From NCBI GenBank assembly GCA_963744305.1, contig CAVUTF010000046.1:496001-560000 (forward strand): a stretch of DNA of 64,000 nucleotides. Direction: 5' to 3'. Under the pieces are notes generated by a model, which was given only the letters and a program-made list of their open reading frames with translations, was not told the origin of the DNA and made no database searches. The position numbers were made by a program, and so were the translations under genes. This DNA comes from FEN-1219 sp963744305. GTDB lineage: Bacteria; Pseudomonadota; Gammaproteobacteria; Steroidobacterales; Rariloculaceae. Shown one piece after another: positions 9,871 to 16,908 of the stretch. Every line of letters starts with the position of its first letter. The stretch's first letter is position 1.

Positions 9871-9932
9871 CCCCACCCCGAGTTTTGAGCTGCTAAGCTC
9901 TAGGTCTTCAGATTCTCACGACGGAGTCTTCG

Positions 9933-10647
9933 ATGCGGCCCAGTGGACGCAGCCCCGAGCAAATTCGGGCCGTGCAGTTCTTGCCACGATACACGCGACA
10001 TGCCGAAGGGGCCGTCCTCGCCGAGTTCGGCGACACTCGCGTATTGTGCACGGCCTCGATCGAGCCGAAGGTGCCGCCGTTTCTGAAAGGCCGGCAAGAG
10101 GGTTGGGTCACTGCAGAGTACGGAATGCTGCCGCGTGCGACTCACGTGCGCACGCCGCGGGAGGCCGCGCGCGGCAAGCAGGGCGGGCGTACGCTCGAGA
10201 TCCAGCGACTGATCGGCCGCAGTTTGCGGGCGGTCGTGGATCGCGCGGCCCTGGGCGAGCACACCATCACGATCGATTGCGACGTCCTGCAGGCTGACGG
10301 GGGCACGCGGACGGCAGCCATCTGCGGCGGCTACATAGCACTTGCGCATCGCGGCCGCTCACCTCACGAACACGGGCAAGATCGCACGCAACCCGATTCA
10401 CGGCCAGGTCGCGGCAGTATCGGTTGGCATCTACGGCGGCGTGCCCGTGCTGGATCTCGACTATGCGGAGGACTCGGAGGCCGAAACCGACATGAACGTC
10501 GTGATGAACGAAGCCGGCGGGTTCATCGAGGTGCAGGGCACCGCCGAGGGTCACGCGCTGTTGCGTAGCGAGCTCACGCAATTGCTCGATCTCGCGGAGC
10601 GCGGAATAAAGCAAGCTGCTCGCATTGCAATCGGCGGTGCTGCGGAC
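9933..10647 (+). CDS. rph: Ribonuclease PH, one frame break; frame runs on into rdgB
   Basis: Phosphorolytic 3'-5' exoribonuclease that trims tRNA 3' ends. It starts at the ATG at 9933 (MRPSGRSPEQIRAV). Family blocks: GDTRVLCTASIEPKVPPFLK, GWVTAEYGMLPRATHVR, GRTLEIQRLIGRSLRAVVD, ITIDCDVLQADGGTRTA. After a break at about 10346-10350 (one extra base) it resumes with VAAVSVGIYGGVPVLDLDY, EDSEAETDMNVVM and FIEVQGTAEG. The usual 238-residue length would end it near 10650. No stop is present there in the current frame, which flows directly into RdgB. One base shift near 10600-10646 would create a TGA at 10649 overlapping an rdgB TTG start. Confidence 0.9.
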
Positions 10648-11280
10648 TTGAGCGGCCTTAAGCGCTGGGTGTTCGCGAGCGGCAACCGCGGCAAGCTCAC
10701 TGAGATCGCGGAGTTGCTGCGCAGCGCCGGTCTCGCACACATCGAGTTGGTTGCGCAATCGGCGCTTGGCGTCGAACCGCCGCCGGAAACGGCGGCGACG
10801 TTCGTCGAGAATGCGTTGCTCAAGGCTCGTCACGCGACTCTTTCGACGGGCTTGCCGTCGATAGCCGACGACTCCGGAATCGCGGTGGATGCGCTCGGCG
10901 GGGCGCCGGGCATTCAGTCCGCGCGATTCGCCGGCGTTGCCGCCGATGATCGCGCGAATGTCGCGAAGCTACTCCAAGCACTCGAGGGCGTTCCGCGTAG
11001 CGCCCGGCGCGCGTGCTTCCACTGCGTGCTCGTCGCCCTGCGAGGCGCCACGGATCCCGTCCCGATCATCGCGACCGGCAGCTGGCTCGGCGAGATTGCG
11101 CTCGAGCCGGCCGGCCGTTCGGGGTTTGGCTACGATCCGATCTTCTACGATCCCGCCTTGGGCGTAACCGCGGCGGAGCTGCCGCCGGACGTCAAGAACC
11201 GGGTGAGCCATCGGGGCAAGGCACTCCGAGCGCTCGCGGTCGGCCTGCTTGCGATGGGGTTGTCCCTGAATCCGCCGTAG
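10648..11280 (+). CDS. rdgB: Non-canonical purine NTP pyrophosphatase (dITP/XTP)
   Basis: House-cleaning enzyme that hydrolyses ITP, dITP and XTP so that deaminated purines are not incorporated. Signature blocks: VFASGNRGKLTEI, LPSIADDSGIAVDALGG, PGIQSARFAG, GRSGFGYDPIFYDP and NRVSHRGKALRAL. The TTG at 10648 is the best separate start because it keeps the first beta strand (LKRWVFASGN); a GTG at 10669 would truncate it. As written the frame is continuous with rph, so a fused Rph-RdgB product is possible. Confidence 0.9.
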   Translation: MSGLKRWVFASGNRGKLTEIAELLRSAGLAHIELVAQSALGVEPPPETAATFVENALLKARHATLSTGLPSIADDSGIAVDALGGAPGIQSARFAGVAADDRANVAKLLQALEGVPRSARRACFHCVLVALRGATDPVPIIATGSWLGEIALEPAGRSGFGYDPIFYDPALGVTAAELPPDVKNRVSHRGKALRALAVGLLAMGLSLNPP

Positions 11281-11285
11281 GCGCG

Positions 11286-11505
11286 GTTATGCACACGCGC
11301 TCGGTCGGAGTCGAGAAACAAGCGCCTTGCGAGGCTTTGTTCCAGTCGGTGTTTTGGATACGCGAGTAAAGATCTGATCTTCAATGGAAAAGCAGTGCTG
11401 ATCGTTTTTTGATCAAAAGCAGGAAAATCGTTGAACGATCAGCCGCAAGCGGAATGTCGGGACGTCCTTTCCACAGAGTTATGCACAGTTTCTGTGGATA
11501 ATGTC
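11286..11505. other. DnaA-box and GATC-rich intergenic segment, oriC-like
   Basis: This 295-base gap between rdgB and rpmE is locally AT-rich. It contains a perfect inverted DnaA box TGTGGATAA (11493-11501), two one-mismatch boxes TTATGCACA (11287-11295, 11479-11487) and weaker ones at 11467-11475 and near 11352. Five GATC sites fall within 70 bases (11371, 11376, 11400, 11411, 11437), around the T-run of cgttttttgatcaaaa. Clustered DnaA boxes, GATC sites and an AT-rich stretch are the ingredients of a gammaproteobacterial oriC. A DnaA-regulated promoter for rpmE is the alternative. dnaA, dnaN and gyrB are not in the window. Confidence 0.45.
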
Positions 11506-11575
11506 GTCCCTCCGGCCGGGACTTGTCATCGTGTCGGGCGGGCAGTATCCTCACGCGCCCGCCCGGGAGCCCGTC

Positions 11576-11788
11576 ATGAAAGCAGAGATTCACCCGAACT
11601 ACGCCGCGATCAAAGTTACGTGCAGCTGCGGTAACGAGTTCACGACGCGCTCGACGCTCGGGCAGGATTTGCACGTCGAAGTTTGCTCCTCGTGCCATCC
11701 GTTTTATACCGGCAAGCAGAAGATCGTCGACACAGGCGGCCGAGTCGACAAGTTTCGCCGACGCTACGGCAAATCCGCGACCACCTGA
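11576..11788 (+). CDS. rpmE: 50S ribosomal protein L31, zinc-binding type
   Basis: Small ribosomal protein that bridges the subunits. The 70-residue product starts at the ATG at 11576, behind a good ribosome-binding site (gggag, about seven bases away), and opens MKAEIHPNYAAIKVTCSCGN. The four zinc-ligand cysteines are present: C16, C18, C37 and C40 (CSC ... CSSCHPFYTGKQK). It is therefore the C+ form; zinc-starved cells usually use a cysteine-free paralogue, not seen here. An upstream in-frame start at 11501 is unlikely. Confidence 0.96.
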   Translation: MKAEIHPNYAAIKVTCSCGNEFTTRSTLGQDLHVEVCSSCHPFYTGKQKIVDTGGRVDKFRRRYGKSATT

Positions 11789-11943
11789 CGTCCCTCTCCC
11801 GCTCCTAAGCGGGGTGTGGGCTATACTGGCGGCCTTCGTGCTGCGCCTGGACGACGGTCTTAGCCCGTAAACAATCAAGACGAAAGGCCGTCTCGTTCGC
11901 GGAGCCAATTTGCGAACAACGACTCCACTTGCCGGGTGCGCCG

Positions 11944-13242
11944 ATGACCGATGAGTACCTTCTCCTGAGCGATCCCAAGGGCGGCGCAGAGACGAAGCTG
12001 CCGGTCTTGACGCCCACCCTCGGACCGAATGTCTTCAAGATCGGTCACCTCTACGCCGAGCGCGGCATGTTCACGTTCGACCCTGGATACGCTGCGACCG
12101 CGAGCTGCGAGAGCGCGATCACCTACATCGACGGCGAAGGGGGAGTCCTGCTGTATCGCGGTTACCCGATCGAGCAGCTCGCCGAGCACTCGAGCTTCGT
12201 TGAGGTCGCCTACTTGTTGCTCCACGGCGAGCTGCCGAGCAAGGAGCAACTGGCGAGCTTCGACAACTCGATCCGCACGCACACCATGATCAATGAGTCG
12301 TTGCTGCGTTTCTTCAACGGCTTTCATCACAACGCGCATCCGATGGCGATGGTATCGGGCGTAGTCTCCTCGATGTCGGCCTTCTACCACGACAGCACCG
12401 ACATTCGAAACCCGCACGACCGTGACACGTTTGCGCATCGGATCATCGCAAAGCTTCCCACGATCGCGGCGGCTGCCTACAAGCACTCGCTCGGCCAGCC
12501 GTTCGTGTATCCGCAGAATCGACTCGACTATTGCAGCAATCTGCTCCACATGTTCTTTGCCGTCCCGTCGATGCCATACGCGGTGAGCCGGGTAGCCGCC
12601 GAGGCCCTCGACCTGCTGTTCATTCTGCACGCCGATCACGAGCAGAACTGCAGCACGTCCACCGTCAGGCTCGCCGGGAGCTCCGGCACGAATCCGTACT
12701 CGGCGATCGCTGCAGGCATGTCGGCGCTCTGGGGGCCGGCCCACGGTGGGGCGAACGAAGCCGTCATCAACATGCTCGAGGCGATCGGCAGCGCCGATCA
12801 GATAGGCAAGTACATTGCGAAGGCCAAGGACAAGAACGACTCGTTCCGCCTGATGGGCTTCGGGCACCGCGTGTACAAGAGCTACGATCCGCGGGCCGCG
12901 ATCATTCGCAAGATGACGCACCGTGTGCTCGAGCAGCTCGGCCATCACAGCGATCAACCGCTCTTCGAGCTCGCCCTCAAGCTCGAGGAAATCGCGCTCA
13001 AGGATCCCTACTTCGTCGAGAAGAATCTGTACCCGAACGTCGACTTTTATTCCGGAATCATCTATCGCGCGCTCGGGATACCGAAGTCCATGTTCACCGT
13101 GATGTTCGCAATCGCGCGTTGCGTCGGTTGGGTGACGCATTGGCGCGAGATGGTAGCGGATCCCGAGACGCGTATCGGGCGACCGCGGCAGCTATACGTC
13201 GGTGCCGACCGGCGCGACTATCAGCCACTCGATCGGCGCTAG
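11944..13242 (+). CDS. gltA: Citrate synthase, type II
   Basis: Condenses oxaloacetate and acetyl-CoA at entry to the TCA cycle. The ATG at 11944 gives 432 residues, the length of the hexameric, NADH-sensitive gammaproteobacterial type. Visible blocks: FTFDPGYAATASCESAITYI, VLLYRGYPIEQLAEHS, HADHEQNCSTSTVR (catalytic His), WGPAHGGANEAV, MGFGHRVYKSYDPRA (catalytic His and Arg) and NVDFYSGIIYRALG. Upstream, a TATACT (11822-11827) may be a -10 element, although no clear -35 is seen. A small hairpin cccgct/agcggg at 11798-11813 could separate it from rpmE. Confidence 0.97.
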   Translation: MTDEYLLLSDPKGGAETKLPVLTPTLGPNVFKIGHLYAERGMFTFDPGYAATASCESAITYIDGEGGVLLYRGYPIEQLAEHSSFVEVAYLLLHGELPSKEQLASFDNSIRTHTMINESLLRFFNGFHHNAHPMAMVSGVVSSMSAFYHDSTDIRNPHDRDTFAHRIIAKLPTIAAAAYKHSLGQPFVYPQNRLDYCSNLLHMFFAVPSMPYAVSRVAAEALDLLFILHADHEQNCSTSTVRLAGSSGTNPYSAIAAGMSALWGPAHGGANEAVINMLEAIGSADQIGKYIAKAKDKNDSFRLMGFGHRVYKSYDPRAAIIRKMTHRVLEQLGHHSDQPLFELALKLEEIALKDPYFVEKNLYPNVDFYSGIIYRALGIPKSMFTVMFAIARCVGWVTHWREMVADPETRIGRPRQLYVGADRRDYQPLDRR

Positions 13243-13258
13243 CCGCAATTTGCGCCGA
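13233..13258. terminator. Possible bidirectional terminator hairpin between convergent genes
   Basis: A perfect 7-base stem, tcggcgc (13233-13239) and gcgccga (13252-13258), encloses the gltA stop codon. It is followed by a short pyrimidine run (cctttct). It sits exactly between convergent gltA and the minus-strand hypothetical gene. The weak T-tract keeps confidence modest. Confidence 0.4.
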
Positions 13259-13270
13259 CCTTTCTGGCCG

Positions 13271-13891
13271 TCAGCCGTCGAGTAACCGCTGCACCTCGGG
13301 CCGCGCTGCGCGGCGCATCGGCCGCTGATCGACCGGAGAGAGCGGCGCCTCGCGCGCGCCGTCCTCCGGGAACGTCATGACCTCGACGATCCCTGCGTCG
13401 TGCGCGAAGCTGAAACCGGGCACTTGGGCCGTTTTCTGACCGCCGAAGCGAAAGCGGCGCTGCGTGTCCCGCAGAGCGAAGCCGCACTTCTCGAGCAATG
13501 CGGCGACGAGCTCGGGCGAATCGCAGAACGCATGCAGCTCGATCGGCGCATTGACCGTCGGCGTACCGGCGAGCACGGAGCCCACCAGGCGCGGCTGAAA
13601 CGGCGCGAGATACTCCATGATCTGCACGGCCGCGCGGCGCAGCGCTTGCAGCCGTTGGTCGTGCGTTGCGGGCTCGAAGATGCGCTGGCGCTCGGCCAGG
13701 CTCGCCTGGATCTCGCCGTTGGAGGGCAGCGCGCCGGCGCTGCGCACGCCGAAGCGCTCTGCGGCCTTGCGTTTGGCGAGGCCGAAATCCTCGATGCCGC
13801 CTTCGATCATGAGGCGCGCCGCTTCCTGCGCGAGCTGCTCACGCAGCGCCGCTGGCGCGCGTGATGAGGGTCGAGAGCTGCGTGCGGGCAT
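13271..13891 (-). CDS. Conserved hypothetical protein, possibly nucleotidyltransferase-like
   Basis: A 206-residue soluble protein with no signal peptide. The N-terminal half is helical and charged, with LAQEAARLMIEGGIEDFGLA and KRKAAERFG. The centre has a GSVLAGTPTVNAPIELHAF block that resembles the opening strand-turn of minimal nucleotidyltransferase folds (a G-S motif followed by an acidic strand), but the usual two-Asp pattern is not clear. The C-terminus has VEVMTFPEDGAREAPLSPVD. It is not a shadow: the frame is open, unbroken and shows the GC-rich codon pattern of its neighbours. It is downstream of ponA on the same strand with a gap of 26 bases, so the two may be co-transcribed. Function not assigned. 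Confidence 0.7.
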   Translation of the reverse strand: MPARSSRPSSRAPAALREQLAQEAARLMIEGGIEDFGLAKRKAAERFGVRSAGALPSNGEIQASLAERQRIFEPATHDQRLQALRRAAVQIMEYLAPFQPRLVGSVLAGTPTVNAPIELHAFCDSPELVAALLEKCGFALRDTQRRFRFGGQKTAQVPGFSFAHDAGIVEVMTFPEDGAREAPLSPVDQRPMRRAARPEVQRLLDG

Positions 13892-13917
13892 CGCTTCTTC
13901 GCGCGAGCTTGAGCGGT

Positions 13918-16476
13918 TCAGAAGATCGGCTCGCCGGAGCGTGGCTGCTCGCCGGGCCGCAGCGGATCCACCGTCCCGCTAAAGACGGGATCGGGCTCGC
14001 GTTCCGGAATGTTGTCGATATCGAACTTCTCGAAGATTGCGTGCGGATTCGCGTCGCTCGCGACGAGGCCGCTTTCCGGGTTGATGCGAACCTCGACGAT
14101 CCCCGGGGGAGTTCGGAAGGGTTGCTGCGCAACGCCGTCGAGCGCCTCGGCCATGAAGCCAATCCACATCGGAATCGCCGTGATGCCGCCTTGCTCTCTG
14201 CCGCCGAGCGGCCGATCTTGGTCGAATCCCACCCACGCCGCGGCGACGAAGTCGCGGCTGAATCCCACGAACCAGGTGTCGCGGCCGTCGTTCGTGGTGC
14301 CGGTCTTGCCCGCGAGATCGCTGCGCCCCAAATCGCGCTGCGCCCTTGCGCCGGTACCGTGGCGAATGACGTCTTGCAGCATGTCGGTAATGAGGTGCGC
14401 GTTCTGTTGCGAGATCGCCATCGGGGCAACGCGCATCGGCGCATATAGATCGGTCACGTCGGTCACGAGCTCGGGCTGTGCGACACCCGACGCCCGCGAC
14501 GTCGCTGGCTTCTCGCCGCAGCGCGAAACCGCTGCGCCCAGCGAGTCGGTGAATTGTGTCGGCGGCGCCGCGCGCAGATCCTCCTCCTTGCAGACGAACG
14601 CGGGCATCGCCTCGTAGAGCACTTCGCCGCTCGCGCTTTCCACCCGCTCGACGAAGTATTTCTCGATCCGATATCCGCCGTTCGCGAAAGTCGCGAATCC
14701 GCTCACGAGATCTATCGGCGCCACGCCGCCCGCCCCGAGCGCCAATGACAGATTTTGGGGCACGGCGACGTCGTCGAAGCCGAAGCGGCGCACGTGATCG
14801 ACGGTCTGGCCGACGCCGACCTGCTGCATCACTCGAACCGAGGCCGCGTTCATCGAGTCCGCGAGCGCGTTGCGCAGCCTCACCAGGCCGTAGTACCGAC
14901 CGCCGAAGTTCTCCGGCCTCCAGACGCGCTCGAGCACGGGGTCGTACCCGATGTCTGGCGGCGCATCGTTGATGATCGACGCAGTATTGAAACCGTTGTC
15001 GAGCGCAGCAGAGTAAACGAACGGCTTGAACGCGGAGCCCGGCTGACGTCGCGCTTGCACCGCACGATTGTAGTTGCTCAAGAAGAAGTCGAAGCCGCCG
15101 GTGAGCGCCACGACCGCGCCGTCTTGCGGATCGACCGACACGAATGCGCCTTGCACCTCGGGAATCTGCCCGAGACGCAGAGTGCCGTCCGCGGCGGTGC
15201 GGAAACGAACGATGTCGCCGGGCGCGAGCACGTCGGCGACTCTCGTCGGCTTCGCGCCGACCTCATCGTCGCTCACGAACGGGGCCGCCCATTCGACGGC
15301 CGGCAAGTCGATGAGCTGTCGGCCGCGGCCCCGGAAGTAGACGGTGGCTCCCGCGTCGTCGACCGTGAGCACGAGGCCTGTCTCGTAGCCGAGCAGGTCC
15401 GCGTAGTCAGCGAAGAGATCGCGCAGCTGCTCCTCGGCCTCGAGCGTCTCGATCGACACGTCAACGCCGGACAGATCGACGCGCGCGAGCGGGCCGCGGT
15501 AGCCGTGCCGCTCGTCGTACGCGACGAGGGTTCGACGAATCGCGTTGTTCGCCGCGAGCTGCAGGCGGCTGTCGATTGTCGTCGTGACCTTCAAACCGGT
15601 CGTATATGCGGACGCGCCGAAGCGCCGGATCATCTCGGCACGAACCATCTCCGCGACATACGGAGCTTCCACCTGCGTCCGGGCGCCGAACCGCTTGCCG
15701 ATGACGGGCTCGGCGAGCGCGGCTTGATACTCGTCGTCCGTAATCGCATTCGTCTCGCGCATCCGCCGCAGCACGTAAGCGCGCCGGTCCTTCGCGCGCT
15801 CGGGACTCGAGATTGGATTCAGGATCGACGGACCCTGCGGAATGCCCGCGAGGATCGCACTTTCGGAGATGGTCAGCTCGCTGAGCTCCTTACCGAAGTA
15901 CGTGCGCGCGGCCGTCGCGACCCCATAGGAGCTATGTCCGAAGAAATAGGTGTTCAAGTACAGCTCGAGAATCTCTTCCTTCGTGAACTCGCGCTCGATC
16001 CGCAACGCGAGAATGACCTCCTTGAACTTGCGCACGTACGCCTCGAGCGCGTTGCGACGCTCGCGCGAGCCGAGATTCGTCGTGCGGGCTACCTGCTGGG
16101 TGATCGTGCTGCCGCCGATACCGCGGTCACCCCTCAAGATCTCGTTGAGGAACGCGCGAATGACGCCTTGGTAGTCGACGCCCGGATGCTCGAAAAAGCG
16201 GTCATCCTCCGCGGCGATGACTGCATTGACAAGGAGCTTCGGGATCGCCGCGTAGGCGACCGGAGTCCGCTTGAACTCCCCGAATTCGGTAATCAACCGG
16301 CCGTCGCGGCTATAGACCTGAAGCGGGATCTGCATCTTGAGGTTCCGCAGATCTTGCGCGTCGCCCAGGCTCGGCTCGACATAGTAGTAGGCGCCGATGA
16401 AAAGGGCGGACACGACCAACAAGCCGGCCGCGCCGGCGGTCAAAATCACTAACAGAATCTTTAAGTAAGATCTCAT
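13918..16476 (-). CDS. mrcA: Penicillin-binding protein 1A, bifunctional transglycosylase/transpeptidase
   Basis: Polymerises and cross-links peptidoglycan at the periplasmic face. The product is 852 residues. One membrane anchor lies at about residues 8-32. The GT51 transglycosylase follows, with the catalytic Glu in AAEDDRFFEHPGVDYQG (E90) and GGSTITQQVARTTNLGSRER. The OB-like insert typical of PBP1A comes next, with VQGAFVSVDPQDGAVVALTG. The transpeptidase has SXXK in RRQPGSAFKPFVYS, the SxN-type motif SMNAASV and LAGKTGTTNDGRDTWFVG. It diverges from pilM across a 432-base gap, the classical gammaproteobacterial ponA/pilM arrangement. Confidence 0.96.
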   Translation of the reverse strand: MRSYLKILLVILTAGAAGLLVVSALFIGAYYYVEPSLGDAQDLRNLKMQIPLQVYSRDGRLITEFGEFKRTPVAYAAIPKLLVNAVIAAEDDRFFEHPGVDYQGVIRAFLNEILRGDRGIGGSTITQQVARTTNLGSRERRNALEAYVRKFKEVILALRIEREFTKEEILELYLNTYFFGHSSYGVATAARTYFGKELSELTISESAILAGIPQGPSILNPISSPERAKDRRAYVLRRMRETNAITDDEYQAALAEPVIGKRFGARTQVEAPYVAEMVRAEMIRRFGASAYTTGLKVTTTIDSRLQLAANNAIRRTLVAYDERHGYRGPLARVDLSGVDVSIETLEAEEQLRDLFADYADLLGYETGLVLTVDDAGATVYFRGRGRQLIDLPAVEWAAPFVSDDEVGAKPTRVADVLAPGDIVRFRTAADGTLRLGQIPEVQGAFVSVDPQDGAVVALTGGFDFFLSNYNRAVQARRQPGSAFKPFVYSAALDNGFNTASIINDAPPDIGYDPVLERVWRPENFGGRYYGLVRLRNALADSMNAASVRVMQQVGVGQTVDHVRRFGFDDVAVPQNLSLALGAGGVAPIDLVSGFATFANGGYRIEKYFVERVESASGEVLYEAMPAFVCKEEDLRAAPPTQFTDSLGAAVSRCGEKPATSRASGVAQPELVTDVTDLYAPMRVAPMAISQQNAHLITDMLQDVIRHGTGARAQRDLGRSDLAGKTGTTNDGRDTWFVGFSRDFVAAAWVGFDQDRPLGGREQGGITAIPMWIGFMAEALDGVAQQPFRTPPGIVEVRINPESGLVASDANPHAIFEKFDIDNIPEREPDPVFSGTVDPLRPGEQPRSGEPIF

Positions 16477-16499
16477 TGATGAAGTTGCATTCTACGCCC

Positions 16500-16528
16500 T
16501 TGCCTTGGATTGGGCCTTTGTGCATAGT
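16500..16528 (+). promoter_or_regulatory. Candidate sigma-70 promoter driving the GEMM riboswitch RNA
   Basis: TTGCCT (16500-16505) and CATAGT (16523-16528) are separated by 17 bases, the optimal spacing. The predicted start of transcription, near 16535, coincides with the first conserved bases of the c-di-GMP riboswitch. The boxes are imperfect, so the call rests on this positional agreement. Confidence 0.5.
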
Positions 16529-16531
16529 CCG

Positions 16532-16627
16532 CCGCGTCAGGCAAACCCATCGAAAGGTGGGGACGCAAAGCCTCCGGTCTACGGGTTCGGCGCCTTACGC
16601 CTAGCCTAGGATAGCGGGGCTGCCGGA
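16532..16627 (+). ncRNA. Cyclic di-GMP-I (GEMM-I) riboswitch
   Basis: The sequence matches the GEMM-I aptamer across its length: GGCAAACC, then a stem capped by a GAAA tetraloop (cccatcgaaaggtggg), the core GGGACGCAAAGCCTCCGG, a CTA, a second helix, and the closing TAGGATAGCGGGGCTGCCG. These blocks and their order are nearly identical to the well-known Vibrio Vc2 aptamer. It reads on the plus strand towards the pilMNOPQ operon, 280 bases upstream of pilM, so type IV pilus genes are probably controlled by c-di-GMP. No strong terminator follows the aptamer; the GGAG at its 3' end just before a GTG suggests the switch may act on translation of a short upstream frame or on a downstream structure. 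Confidence 0.93.
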
Positions 16628-16630
16628 GTA

Positions 16631-16840
16631 GTGAACACCGCCACAAAAATAAGACCGGATCAACACTTCGCCAGCCGCCCCTACGCCCCGTACCCCGACC
16701 GCGCGATCGTCCCCGACCTGCCGCTGAATCCCGTCGATCTGGGCGGATTCAGCCGCACGCGGGCTTGTCGGAGTGGGGATACGCTCGATTCGGGTAGCGT
16801 GAGGTTCATCACGACGGTGACTAGCGGGCTTCAGTTATAG
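16631..16840 (+). CDS. Possible small protein directly behind the riboswitch
   Basis: A 69-codon frame opens with GTG three bases after the aptamer and a GGAG sequence that could serve as ribosome-binding site. The product is Pro- and Arg-rich at the start (RPYAPYPDRAIVPDLPLNPV) with no recognisable domain, signal peptide or membrane segment. Its position fits a riboswitch-controlled leader cistron, but high-GC DNA produces open frames of this size easily, and nothing about its composition proves coding. The rest of the gap to pilM (16841-16908) holds a short palindrome and the pilM ribosome-binding site. Confidence 0.25.
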   Translation: MNTATKIRPDQHFASRPYAPYPDRAIVPDLPLNPVDLGGFSRTRACRSGDTLDSGSVRFITTVTSGLQL

Positions 16841-16857
16841 TCAAATCGGCTATTTGA
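16841..16857. promoter_or_regulatory. Palindrome upstream of pilM, possible operator
   Basis: TCAAAT and ATTTGA form perfect 6-base arms around a 5-base centre (cggct). It is AT-rich in otherwise GC-rich surroundings and lies 51 bases before the pilM start. The arm length and spacing suit a dimeric regulator binding site; no specific regulator can be named. Confidence 0.3.
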
Positions 16858-16908
16858 GTGAGCTTGTAGGATTCTAACCCAACCTCCGGTGTTGGAAAGG
16901 AAAAACCT

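Noticed and set aside
11875..13140. 421-codon open frame on the minus strand
   Set aside because: Antisense to gltA; no domain, composition typical of a shadow frame.
14755..16452. 565-codon open frame on the plus strand
   Set aside because: Exactly antisense to ponA, which has unmistakable GT51 and transpeptidase motifs; the product is a Glu/Arg/Val-rich shadow of GC-rich codons.
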